DNA of 64,000 bases, taken from Clostridia bacterium. GTDB taxonomy: Bacteria > Bacillota_A > Clostridia > Christensenellales > Aristaeellaceae. Shown piece after piece: positions 42,521-51,330 of the stretch. Location: positions 1 through 64,000 of the forward strand of contig JAFXSH010000027.1 of assembly GCA_017525805.1 (NCBI GenBank), in the 5' to 3' direction. A model generated the notes under the pieces. The model was not told the DNA's origin. It saw nothing but the letters and a program-made list of their open reading frames with translations, and ran no database searches. Made by a program: the position numbers and the translations under genes. Position 1 is the stretch's first letter; every line of letters begins with the position of its first letter.

Positions 42521-43099
42521 ATGAATCGCATGGCACACTCGCTGATCTTGGCTTCCGCCTCCCCCCGCCGCCGGGAATTGATGGCCTGCACGGGCATTCC
42601 CTTTCAGGTGATCACGGCGGACGCGGAGGAAATGAAAACAGGAGACCCGGAAACCCTGGTGATGGAAAACGCCCGCCGCAAGGCCCAGGCCGTTTGGCGG
42701 CAGCACCCGGACAGCGTGGTGCTGGGGGCGGACACCATCGTGTACCAGGACGGGGCCGTGCTGGGCAAGCCCAAGGATCGGGAGGACGCAAAAGCCATGC
42801 TGCGCCGCCTCTCCGGCGCGTGGCACACGGTATATACCGGCGTGTGCGTCATGACCCCGGAAGGCAAAGCAGACGTGCGCTGCGACGCCTCGCGCGTACA
42901 GTTTGTTTCCCTGACCGACGCGGATATCGATCGCTATATTGCCAGCGGCGAACCCATGGACAAGGCCGGAGCCTACGCCGTGCAGGGCCGGGCGGGCATG
43001 TACGTCAGCCGCATTGAGGGCAGTTCCTCCAACGTGATCGGCCTGCCCATGCATTTGGCGCGGGACATGCTGCGAACCGCCGGGTTTGACGAGATTTGA
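42521..43099 (+). CDS. maf: Maf-family nucleotide pyrophosphatase
   Basis: 192 residues. The N-terminal LILASASPRRRELM is the Maf signature; further landmarks are GADTIVYQDG, LGKPKDREDA, the YTGV region and EPMDKAGAYAVQG. Maf/YhdE proteins hydrolyse non-canonical or excess nucleoside triphosphates and are linked to septation. AAGGA lies 7 bases before the ATG at 42521; a second in-frame ATG at 42530 is possible. First gene of the shape cluster, as in other Clostridia. Confidence 0.92.
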   Translation: MNRMAHSLILASASPRRRELMACTGIPFQVITADAEEMKTGDPETLVMENARRKAQAVWRQHPDSVVLGADTIVYQDGAVLGKPKDREDAKAMLRRLSGAWHTVYTGVCVMTPEGKADVRCDASRVQFVSLTDADIDRYIASGEPMDKAGAYAVQGRAGMYVSRIEGSSSNVIGLPMHLARDMLRTAGFDEI

Positions 43100-43137
43100 T
43101 TTTTTGAGAAATAAGACAGATTGGTGGATGAAGATAG

Positions 43138-44181
43138 ATGGCCATCGTGGCGCCTGATATGGGCATTGACCTGGGCACAGCCAATACCCAGGTATACGTG
43201 AAGAAAAAGGGCATTGTGATCAACGAACCTTCTCTGCTGGTGGCGGACCGGGGCGGCAGGCACGCCGTGCGCGCCATCGGCGAGGAAGCGCGGGTGCTGC
43301 TGGGCCGCACCGCGGCGGACGTGGTATCCGTGCGCCCCATGGCGGACGGCATGATCCGTGATTTTGACATGACCCAGTACATGCTGCAATATTTTGTGCG
43401 CAAGGCCATCGGCGTTTCCCGCCTGGTAAAGCCCCGCGCCATCATGACCATCCCCTGCCGGGTATCGCCCATCGAGCGGCGGGCGGTGCGCAAGGCGGCG
43501 GTATATGCGGGCATTCGGGAAAACCAGCTGCATCTGGTGGAAAAGCCCTTCGCGTCCGCCATCGGGTCCGGCCTGCCGGTCTTCGAGCCCATTGGGTCCA
43601 TGGTGGTGGATATCGGCGGCGGCACCACGGAAGCGGCCGTCATCAGCTTGGGCGGCATCGTGGTGTCCCGTTCCATCCGCATCGCCGGCATCAAAATGGA
43701 CGAAGCCATCATCGCCTACGTGAAGCGAGAATTTAACATGACGATTGGCGACCGCACCGCCGAGGACGTGAAAATGGCCTTGGGCTCCGCCCTGCCCATG
43801 AAGGAGGAAAGGCGGGTACTGGTCCGGGGCCGGGATATGATCACCAATCTGCCCCAAACGAGGGAAATATCCTCCACCCAGGTTTACGAAGCCCTGAAAG
43901 CCCCCTGCCAGGCCATTTTAGCGGCCATTCAGTATGTGCTGGAGCGCACGCCGCCGGAATTGGCGGGGGACGTGATGAAATCCGGCATCCACCTGACCGG
44001 CGGCGGTTCCCAGTTATTCGCCCTGGATCAGTACATCGCCAGCGAGCTGGATATGCCGGTGCTTTTGGCCCGGGATCCCATGAGCTGCGCGGCCTTGGGG
44101 GCGGGCCATTTGGCGGACAATATCGAGCTTTTGCACCGCATTGGCAAATCCAGCTTCCTTCGGGAGGAAGACGAGGAGTAA
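43138..44181 (+). CDS. mreB: Rod shape-determining actin homologue MreB
   Basis: 347 residues. Actin-fold motifs: MGIDLGTANTQVYVKKKGIVINEPS (phosphate 1), VVDIGGGTTEAAVISLGG (phosphate 2) and HLTGGGSQLFALDQYI (adenosine). MreB filaments organise the elongation complex under the membrane. The ATG is 38 bases after maf without a strong RBS (GGTGGATG). It is followed by mreC and mreD with tight spacing, so the whole series is probably one transcript. Confidence 0.96.
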   Translation: MAIVAPDMGIDLGTANTQVYVKKKGIVINEPSLLVADRGGRHAVRAIGEEARVLLGRTAADVVSVRPMADGMIRDFDMTQYMLQYFVRKAIGVSRLVKPRAIMTIPCRVSPIERRAVRKAAVYAGIRENQLHLVEKPFASAIGSGLPVFEPIGSMVVDIGGGTTEAAVISLGGIVVSRSIRIAGIKMDEAIIAYVKREFNMTIGDRTAEDVKMALGSALPMKEERRVLVRGRDMITNLPQTREISSTQVYEALKAPCQAILAAIQYVLERTPPELAGDVMKSGIHLTGGGSQLFALDQYIASELDMPVLLARDPMSCAALGAGHLADNIELLHRIGKSSFLREEDEE

Positions 44182-44187
44182 TTCGGC

Positions 44188-45819
44188 ATGGCAAGAAACA
44201 GTGACCGGCATTTTTCCGAGGGAGACAGCCTGAACGCCAAAGATTTGGGCGCTTCCATCCCGGAAGCGGAAGAACGCCTCCCCGCCTGGGCCCAGCAGCG
44301 GGAAGAGGCGGACGCTTCCCCGGAGGCGGAACCCCTTCCCGACGAGCCGGAAAAAAGGGATGAACCGCCGGAGGAAAGCGGCGAAGCGCCGGAAGAGGAG
44401 CCCGCGGTCGCATCCTCCGCACCTGACGCGCGGAAAACGGCGGATGAGGCCTGGGCGCGGGAAGCTACACGGGTGGAGGGCGGCCAATACCGCCGGGTCT
44501 CCATGCCGGGGGATCGGGAAGAAACGCCCGCTAAAGGCAAAAAAAACGGCAAGAAAAACGGCAAAAACAACGGCAAGAAAAAGAGCCGGAAAAAGAAAAA
44601 CGCTACCCAGGAAGAGGAAAAGCGCGGCTTTGTCAGGCTCATGCTCATGATCCTGGTCTGCGGGGCGATTTTCCTGATGGTCGCCATGATGGTGATGTCC
44701 AATTTTATCAGCCATCCCATCCTGACGGTGCCCCGCCGCATCATCACCGGGCTGATCGCCCCGGTGCAGTCCGTTTTTTCCGATGTGACGGACAGCGTGG
44801 TCACTTACCTGCGCACGCTGAAGATCCGGGGCGACATCGAATACGAATATGAGCAGCTGCTCATCAAACTGGACGATATGGCCAATGATACGGCCCGCAT
44901 GCAGGAGCTGATCCATGAGAATCAAGCCCTGCGGGATCAGTTGGAAGAGCAGCAGAACAATACCCAGATGAACGGCCTGTTCGCCCAGGTGATCGGCACG
45001 GTGGGCAACAATTATTTTTCCACCCTGACCCTGAACGTTGGCACGGCGGACGGCGTTGCCGACTATATGGCCGTGGTGAACAACGGCGGCCTTGTGGGCG
45101 TCACCTACAACACCCGGGAGCATTCCTGCAGCGTGCGCTGCATCATCGACAGCGACTGCACCGTGGCGGGCCTCGTGCAGTCCACCCGCGACCAGGGCAG
45201 CGTGAAGGGCACTTTGGGCACTAACGGGGAGCCCATGTGCCGCATGTACTACCTGCCGGATAATTCCCTGCCCCGCCCCGGCGACGTGGTGGTCACCTCC
45301 GGCGTGGGCCTGGAATTTCCCAAAGGCATCCCCATCGGCTATATCCGGGAAAGCACCCGGGGCATGGAGGACAACAAATCCTATGTGGTGCTGGAGCCGG
45401 TGGTGGATTTTCAGCATTTGGAATACGTGACGGTATACCGCTACCGCCCCCTCTACGCGGAAAACGCCCAGGCCCGGACCAGCACCTCCCAGAATATCAC
45501 CTTAGAGCCGCTGGTCACGGCCCGGCCCGTTCCCTCCTTTGAGCTGGAAGGGCTGAGCGATTTCATGTATTCCGCAACGGAAGCGCCCACAGACACCGTG
45601 GCGGAAACCCCCGCGCCTTCCGCGCAGCCCGATGATACCCCGGCTCCCACCCCGTCGCCCGACCCCAACGCGACGCCCGTGCCGGAAAACCTGGAGTATC
45701 ATGCCTTGGACCGTTCCGGCGCTACGGCCACGCCGTCGCCCCGGCCCACGTTTACCCCCACGCCTTCTCCGTCCCCCACAGCGGACGCGGGCGCGATGAC
45801 GGTGGAGGATGACGAGTAA
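44188..45819 (+). CDS. mreC: MreC with a long charged N-terminal extension and Pro-rich tail
   Basis: 543 residues, well above the usual 270-320. Residues 1-145 are cytoplasmic and charged: an acidic Glu/Pro part, then a strongly basic stretch at about 113-145 with repeated K-N-G-K units. One membrane helix lies at about 149-172. The MreC core follows (about 200-425: coiled coil, then GTADGVADYMAVVNNGGLVGV and VVTSGVGLEFPKGIPIGYI). The final 85 residues are rich in Pro, Thr and Ala (PTPSPDPNATPVP), probably extracellular and disordered. It spans the membrane and links MreB to the synthases. Confidence 0.92.
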   Translation: MARNSDRHFSEGDSLNAKDLGASIPEAEERLPAWAQQREEADASPEAEPLPDEPEKRDEPPEESGEAPEEEPAVASSAPDARKTADEAWAREATRVEGGQYRRVSMPGDREETPAKGKKNGKKNGKNNGKKKSRKKKNATQEEEKRGFVRLMLMILVCGAIFLMVAMMVMSNFISHPILTVPRRIITGLIAPVQSVFSDVTDSVVTYLRTLKIRGDIEYEYEQLLIKLDDMANDTARMQELIHENQALRDQLEEQQNNTQMNGLFAQVIGTVGNNYFSTLTLNVGTADGVADYMAVVNNGGLVGVTYNTREHSCSVRCIIDSDCTVAGLVQSTRDQGSVKGTLGTNGEPMCRMYYLPDNSLPRPGDVVVTSGVGLEFPKGIPIGYIRESTRGMEDNKSYVVLEPVVDFQHLEYVTVYRYRPLYAENAQARTSTSQNITLEPLVTARPVPSFELEGLSDFMYSATEAPTDTVAETPAPSAQPDDTPAPTPSPDPNATPVPENLEYHALDRSGATATPSPRPTFTPTPSPSPTADAGAMTVEDDE

Positions 45820-45848
45820 AAGAATCCTTCAAGGAGGAAACACTCGCT

Positions 45849-46487
45849 TTGAAGTCGCTGAAAAGGGCTCTGAAAGCCCTGATCCTGACCCTGCTGGCTT
45901 ATCTGGCCCAGGCATGTGTGATGAAATACCTGACCTTTCAGGGAATTCACGGCAGCGTGGTTTTCGCTGTCCTGGCCATCATCATTGTGTCCTGCGGGAA
46001 GAAATACGCGTTCTGCGCTTCCTGCCTGATCGGCATGATGATGGAATGCATGCTGGCCAGCGTGCCCGCCCTGTACGTGATCGCCTACCCCGTGATCACC
46101 ATGTTTGCCGCTCAGAATTTTGCCGATATGAGCGACCGGCAGTTGGAACGCCGCCGGGTGAACAATGAAAGCCGTCAGGTACGCATCAGCGAGGGCCGGG
46201 GGAAGGATCACTGGTGGCAGCATTTCATGCTGCGCTACCGGGACAGCGATTTGCCCCCGGTGGTGCGCATTCCCCTGTGCGCCGCCCTGATGGACTTTTT
46301 GCTGAACGCGGTGCTGTGCGCGTACATGTACCTGATCGGCGAGGAACTGACCCTGCTGCACGCGGGCCGTATCCTGGTTTCCGTGGTCTATACCATGGCC
46401 ATTTCGCTGATCCTGATGGTTCCCCTGCGGTGGGTGCTTGGCATGTACCGCAAAAGAAAGCCCCGGGAAGGAGGCGAACCGCTGTGA
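45849..46487 (+). CDS. mreD: Rod shape-determining membrane protein MreD
   Basis: 212 residues from a TTG start (AAGGAGG upstream). About five hydrophobic helices; position and size fit MreD, although the sequence itself is poorly conserved in this family. A charged internal loop (RRRVNNESRQVRISEGRGKDHWW, about 98-120) is longer than usual. Its stop overlaps the GTG start of the PBP2 gene by four bases, indicating translational coupling. Confidence 0.82.
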   Translation: MKSLKRALKALILTLLAYLAQACVMKYLTFQGIHGSVVFAVLAIIIVSCGKKYAFCASCLIGMMMECMLASVPALYVIAYPVITMFAAQNFADMSDRQLERRRVNNESRQVRISEGRGKDHWWQHFMLRYRDSDLPPVVRIPLCAALMDFLLNAVLCAYMYLIGEELTLLHAGRILVSVVYTMAISLILMVPLRWVLGMYRKRKPREGGEPL

Positions 46488-49192
46488 AGGATGAATTCCG
46501 CAAAACCCGGAAAAACCGGGGGAAAAACCATATGCTCAACACGCGCTTCCTGGTGTTCTTAGCGTTTGTGGCCGGCATGTTCGCCGTGCTGTTTTTGGGC
46601 CTGTACCGGCTCCAGATCGAACAGGGCGAGGAGCATTACGACGCCACCACCAGCCAGAGCATCAAAAGCATCGCCGTGAAGGGCAGCCGCGGCATGATCA
46701 CCGATATCAATTCCGTGGTGCTGGCCAAGAGCGAAAAGGCGTACAACGTCACTTTTTACCGGGAAAACAACGACTGGGATTATCCCACCAAGCAGCTGAT
46801 CGAAGCCATCCGCATCGTGGAAAGCTACGGCGGCAGCGTATCCGTTTCCTCGCCCCTGGTCAGGAACGACGAAACCGGCGCCTGGGAATACAATTTCGGC
46901 TCCGGCATTTCGGAAACCGCCTGGAACACCCGCAAAAAGTATTTTTACGACAACAACTATATTTCCAGCAGCAAATACGGCACCCCGGAATCCGCTTTCA
47001 AATTTCTCTGCGGCCGCTTCGGCTTTACCGTCCTTCCCGACGGGCGCTATCTGCTTGCCCTGGACGCAAACGGCAATTCCGTGATCTTAGACCCTGAATC
47101 CCTGGTGAACAAAATCACCGACGGGGCGGGAGACGTGACCGACAAGATCGTGAACCTGAACCTGATCGACCCGGACAAGGTGGCGGAATACCTGGTGGTG
47201 GACGAGGAAAAGGTGCTCCAGGTGATCGCCATCAACGCCACCATGCAGGATAACGCTTTCCTGTCCCTGCCGGTGCCCTTTGCCGAGGACGTGAGCTATG
47301 AAACCGTGGCCGAAATCGAAGGCCGCAGCATGAGTATGCCCTGGGTTGGCGTCACCATGGGCGACAAGCGCGTGTACCCCAACGGCTCCCTGGCCGCCAC
47401 CATCATCGGCTACACGGGCAAAATTCAGAACGCGGATTACTATTTCAGCGATTTGAAGCCCGCTGGCTACGCCATGAACGATTACATCGGCCAGGCGGGC
47501 ATCGAAGCCAGCATGGAAAACTGGCTCACCGCCAACATTACCGACCGGCAGGGCGCCCGCGTCGTGGAAGTGGACCCCCAGGGCAAGGTGACGCGGGAAC
47601 TCAATTACATCCCGCCCCAGGACGGCAACACCGTCAAGCTCACCATCAACGCCCAGTATCAGGCGGCGGCGGAACGCTTTATTCGGGACAACGTGAACTT
47701 CACCCGCAACCTGCAGGAAGAGCGCATGCGGGAACCGGACTGGCTGGAAACTTACAAGGACAAGATCGCCACCCGCGACTGGGAGGAATTTCCCATCCAG
47801 CTGGCCACCACCGGCGTGCTGATCGTGATGGACCTTCGCGAAGGCAACGCGGGCAACATCCTGGCCCTGGCCCAGTACCCCAATTACGATCTGAACGCCA
47901 TGGTGCAGGGCGGCGACGCCGCCATCCAGATCGTGCAGGATGAACGGGGCCTGCTGATGAATTACGCCATCCAGACCCGCGCTGAGCCCGGCTCCATTTT
48001 CAAAATGTGCACGGGCCTCGCCGGGCTCACCAACGGACAGCTCACCCCCACTGAAACCATCAGCGACGGGGGCCGCTTCAACTGGTTCACCACCGTGGAG
48101 GAGGACATGCCCAAATGCTGGACCAGCCACCCGGAACAGCATAAGGACCTGACCATCGTGGAGGGCCTGACCAAATCCTGCAACTACTTTTTCTATACCG
48201 TGGCGGGTCGGCTGTACAAGGCTTACGGTTCGGAAGAAAGGCTGTATAAATACGCCGCCCAAATGGGCCTGACCAGCAAAACGGGCATTGATCTGCCCGG
48301 CGAATTGCGCTCCATCGTGGGCAACCAGACCAATCTGTACGATCCCGACGTGAGCCTCCAGGAGCAGATGACCGCCACGCCTATCCTGGTGGCGGCCTCC
48401 CTGAAAAAGCATATTTCCAACTACGCCGCAAGCTACGGCATCACCTACGACGACGCGCGCCTGGACCGGTGCATCAAAAAGCTGATGGACATGGCCTACA
48501 ATACCGCCGATATCAACAACGCGTGGATTTCCGCCGCCCGCCCCATTTTCATGACCGAGCTGGGTATGACCCGCAACATGGTGATGCAGCAGGCGCTGAT
48601 GGGCGATATGTGGACCTACCTGAACGATATCAAGTGGGGCGGCAGCCAGGAGATTCAGATGGGCGTGGGCCAGTCCATCACATTGCTCACTCCCATCGCC
48701 GTCGTGCGCTACATCGGCGCGCTGAACAGCGATTTGGTGGTATGGAACCCCAACATCGTGGACTCCATCATCTCCCCGGAAGGCGAGATCCTGTCCCAGC
48801 GTTATCCCACCCAGTTCAACGTATTGGAAAGCGCCAAGCCGTACCTGTCCTACATCTTGGAAGGGCTGAAAGGCGTGGTCGATGAGGCGGGTACCGCCGC
48901 CCGCCAGTTCCGTGGATGGAAGTACGACGCCGAAGAAGTCATGGTAGGAAAGACCGGTACATCCCAGATGACCATTGGCAAGGTGCGAATCGACCTGGAA
49001 AACAACGGTTGGTTCGTTGCCCTGACCCCCAAGGGCGATCCTGAAATCGCTCTGGTATCCTTTATCCCCAACGGCTTTTCCGGTTCCTACACGGTCCGCG
49101 CCGCCAAGGACTTTATCGAGTATTATTTGGATGAGCGGGACAAGGTGGACCTGAATATCGCCTTGCCGGGCGGAAACGCGCTGGCGCCGTAA
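46484..49192 (+). CDS. mrdA: Penicillin-binding protein 2 (elongasome transpeptidase)
   Basis: 902 residues from the GTG at 46484 (GGAGG, 9-base spacing). One N-terminal membrane helix (about 19-40), then a pedestal/dimerisation domain and the transpeptidase: SxxK as GSIFK (about 503-507), SxN as SCN (about 564), and KTG as KTGTSQ (about 822-827). This is a class B PBP of the MrdA group working with RodA. It is longer than the 600-700 residues common in the group; insertions lie in the N-terminal part (about 80-260) and between SxN and KTG. It overlaps mreD by 4 bases. Confidence 0.92.
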   Translation: MKDEFRKTRKNRGKNHMLNTRFLVFLAFVAGMFAVLFLGLYRLQIEQGEEHYDATTSQSIKSIAVKGSRGMITDINSVVLAKSEKAYNVTFYRENNDWDYPTKQLIEAIRIVESYGGSVSVSSPLVRNDETGAWEYNFGSGISETAWNTRKKYFYDNNYISSSKYGTPESAFKFLCGRFGFTVLPDGRYLLALDANGNSVILDPESLVNKITDGAGDVTDKIVNLNLIDPDKVAEYLVVDEEKVLQVIAINATMQDNAFLSLPVPFAEDVSYETVAEIEGRSMSMPWVGVTMGDKRVYPNGSLAATIIGYTGKIQNADYYFSDLKPAGYAMNDYIGQAGIEASMENWLTANITDRQGARVVEVDPQGKVTRELNYIPPQDGNTVKLTINAQYQAAAERFIRDNVNFTRNLQEERMREPDWLETYKDKIATRDWEEFPIQLATTGVLIVMDLREGNAGNILALAQYPNYDLNAMVQGGDAAIQIVQDERGLLMNYAIQTRAEPGSIFKMCTGLAGLTNGQLTPTETISDGGRFNWFTTVEEDMPKCWTSHPEQHKDLTIVEGLTKSCNYFFYTVAGRLYKAYGSEERLYKYAAQMGLTSKTGIDLPGELRSIVGNQTNLYDPDVSLQEQMTATPILVAASLKKHISNYAASYGITYDDARLDRCIKKLMDMAYNTADINNAWISAARPIFMTELGMTRNMVMQQALMGDMWTYLNDIKWGGSQEIQMGVGQSITLLTPIAVVRYIGALNSDLVVWNPNIVDSIISPEGEILSQRYPTQFNVLESAKPYLSYILEGLKGVVDEAGTAARQFRGWKYDAEEVMVGKTGTSQMTIGKVRIDLENNGWFVALTPKGDPEIALVSFIPNGFSGSYTVRAAKDFIEYYLDERDKVDLNIALPGGNALAP

Positions 49193-49202
49193 CCTAATAA
49201 AA

Positions 49203-49291
49203 TGTGGAGAGTGGAGTTATATATTGCGTACAAGCTTTTCATAGCCTGGATATCCCGCGATATTGAAGATATCAAAATAAAACTCCTCACT
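49203..49291. repeat. Terminal-inverted-repeat element, copy 2 (about 89 bp)
   Basis: TGTGGAGAGTGGAGTTATATA at the left end is matched by AAAACTCCTCACT at the right end (imperfect). It lies between the PBP2 and minD genes. The inner sequence has a further GATATC-rich palindromic patch near 49250-49272. The ends match those of copies 1 and 3. Confidence 0.6.
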
Positions 49292-49334
49292 GATGAAAAG
49301 TATCTTTCAACGCTTTGATCGAGAGGTGAAAAAC

Positions 49335-50123
49335 GTGGGCCGTATTTTCGCGATCATGTCTGGCAAAGGCGGCGTGGGAAAAAGCACCCTGGCCGCGGCG
49401 CTGGCGGAATGCTACGCCAAGCAGGATATGCGCACCGTGCTGCTGGACGGCGACGTTGGGCTGCGCTGCGCGGACCTGATGCTTGGCATGCAGGACCGAA
49501 TCATCTATGATTTGGGCGACCTGGTGGAAAAAAACTGCCAGCTGGAACAGGCGCTGGTACGTCATCCAAAGCTGTCCTCCCTTTCCCTGGTAGCCGCGCC
49601 GCAGATGGTCAACGCGTCCGACCTGAAACGCAAGGATATAAGCCGGATCATCACCCAGCTTTCGGATAGCGCGGACGTACTGATCATAGACGCTCCCGCC
49701 GGGATCGGGAGGGGCCTGAAAAACCTGCTGGGCGCGGCGGCGGAGCCGGTGATCGTGGTTACGCCGGACGACGTGTGCCTGCGGGACGCGGAAAGGCTGA
49801 ACCTGCTTTTGACCCAGCGGGAAGAACCCCGGCCCGTGGTCGTGTTCAACCGAGTGAACAAAAAGCTGGTGCGGCTGGGCGAAATGAACACTCCGGCCCA
49901 ATTGGCCGCCACCCTGGATATGCCCCTCATGGGCGCGGTGCCGGACAGCCCCAAGGTTTACCAGGCGCTGCTGCATCACCGGGGCGCCCTGCACTGCGGC
50001 GATCCCAAAGTGGTGAAAGCGATCGAGAACATGGCCGCCCGGCTGCTGGGGAACGACGTACCCCAGGAACACTATAAAGCCAGCGCCTTTCTGGGTATTT
50101 TTATGAAAGGAGATGAAGCCTGA
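49335..50123 (+). CDS. minD: Septum-site determining ATPase MinD
   Basis: 262 residues from the GTG at 49335, preceded by GAGAGGTG; an in-frame ATG at 49293 has no site and would overlap the repeat. The deviant Walker A is SGKGGVGKST, then LLDGDVGLRCADLMLG (switch) and VLIIDAPAGIGRG (Walker B). The C-terminus ends in an amphipathic ASAFLGIFMKGD, comparable to the MinD membrane-targeting helix. No minC gene lies beside it, although minC-minD is the usual order in this cluster. It overlaps the upstream-most possible rodA start. Confidence 0.92.
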   Translation: MGRIFAIMSGKGGVGKSTLAAALAECYAKQDMRTVLLDGDVGLRCADLMLGMQDRIIYDLGDLVEKNCQLEQALVRHPKLSSLSLVAAPQMVNASDLKRKDISRIITQLSDSADVLIIDAPAGIGRGLKNLLGAAAEPVIVVTPDDVCLRDAERLNLLLTQREEPRPVVVFNRVNKKLVRLGEMNTPAQLAATLDMPLMGAVPDSPKVYQALLHHRGALHCGDPKVVKAIENMAARLLGNDVPQEHYKASAFLGIFMKGDEA

Positions 50124-50124
50124 C

Positions 50125-51324
50125 ATGAGGTCCGAAGCCCGGTGGAACCGGGATGGTCATTTCGATTGGCCGCTGGTGGTGGTGGTGTACGCCCTGTCCA
50201 TTTTCGGCATTCTGTGCATCACCATGGCTACTTATGTGCCCTCCGTAAGCGCCGACCTGCCGCTGCTCAATAAGGTGCTGGCCTCCCGTTCCGGCATGTG
50301 GCAGTCCATTTTCCTGGTGGTCTCCCCCATCGTGATCGGCGTGATCGTGGCCCTGCCCACGGAAATCATCCGCGCCCGCGTGAGGCTTGTTTATTTGGGC
50401 GTGCTGGCCCTGCTGGTGGTAACGCTGGTGGTGGGCCAGGTGAGCAATGGTTTGAGGGGCTGGCTGAAATCCGACCTGCTGGGCCGGTCCATTCAGGTGA
50501 GCGAGTTTTCCAAGCTTTCCGTGCTGCTGATGCTGGCGCGGCAATTAGCCCGGTCCGAAAAGCCCATGAGCAAATTCAAGGACTTTATGCGCACCATGAT
50601 CATCGTGGGCGTGCCCGCCCTGGCCGTGCTGGCCCAGGGCGAAACGGGCACCGTCATCGTGATCGCGTTCATGTTCATGACCATGATCTTTTTCGCCGGA
50701 GTGGATATCCGCATCATTTTAACCTTTATCGTGTTAGGCGTGCTGGGCATCGGGGCCATCGTGGCCTACGGCATGCTGTCGGAAACCACGGATTACCGCA
50801 TCCTGCGCCTGCTGGCTTTTATGGACCCGGAAAAATACCGGCAGACCGGCGGCTACCAGATCCTCATGTCTCAAAAGGCCATCGGCGCGGGGCAATTGAC
50901 CGGGGTGGGCACCTTCCTGCCCGGCTCATGGACTACCTTGGGCTTTGTGCCCGAAAGCTCCACGGACGCCATTTTCACCGTGGTGGGCGAATGCTTCGGC
51001 TTCGTGGGCTGCGCGGCGGTGCTGCTGGCCTATTTGTTCATCATCCTGCGCATGATCTATTTAGCGCGGTTCACGGACGATCCATTCTGCCGTCTGGTGA
51101 TCATCGGGGTGGTGTCCATGCTGCTGTTCCACGTGTTCCAGAACGTAGCCATGTCCATGGGCATTATGCCCATCACGGGCATCCCCCTGCCGTTCTTAAG
51201 CTACGGCGGCTCCAACTTCATTTCCAATATCGCCGCCGTGGCCCTGGTGCTGAACATCGCCCACAACGGCAACTCCGCCACAGTGACCACCGTGCCCCTG
51301 CCCAAGATGAACACGGTAAGGTGA
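50125..51324 (+). CDS. rodA: RodA/FtsW-family peptidoglycan glycosyltransferase
   Basis: 399 residues from the ATG at 50125, one base after the minD stop and 12 bases after AAAGGAG; an ATG at 50113 abuts that site and is less likely. About ten hydrophobic helices; SEDS landmarks include GRSIQVSEFSKLSVLLMLA (about 120-140), AQGETGTVIVI, and the C-terminal PITGIPLPFLSYGGSNF. It polymerises lipid II with the PBP2 of this cluster. It closes the shape cluster; a LysR gene follows after 6 bases. Confidence 0.93.
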   Translation: MRSEARWNRDGHFDWPLVVVVYALSIFGILCITMATYVPSVSADLPLLNKVLASRSGMWQSIFLVVSPIVIGVIVALPTEIIRARVRLVYLGVLALLVVTLVVGQVSNGLRGWLKSDLLGRSIQVSEFSKLSVLLMLARQLARSEKPMSKFKDFMRTMIIVGVPALAVLAQGETGTVIVIAFMFMTMIFFAGVDIRIILTFIVLGVLGIGAIVAYGMLSETTDYRILRLLAFMDPEKYRQTGGYQILMSQKAIGAGQLTGVGTFLPGSWTTLGFVPESSTDAIFTVVGECFGFVGCAAVLLAYLFIILRMIYLARFTDDPFCRLVIIGVVSMLLFHVFQNVAMSMGIMPITGIPLPFLSYGGSNFISNIAAVALVLNIAHNGNSATVTTVPLPKMNTVR

Positions 51325-51330
51325 TACGCC

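Noticed and set aside
44014..45417. Minus-strand 467-codon open frame antisense to mreC
   Set aside because: No RBS, no recognisable domain; explained as the complement of mreC.
47087..48412. Minus-strand 441-codon open frame antisense to PBP2
   Set aside because: Shadow of the PBP2 gene, whose SxxK and SCN motifs lie on the other strand; no RBS.
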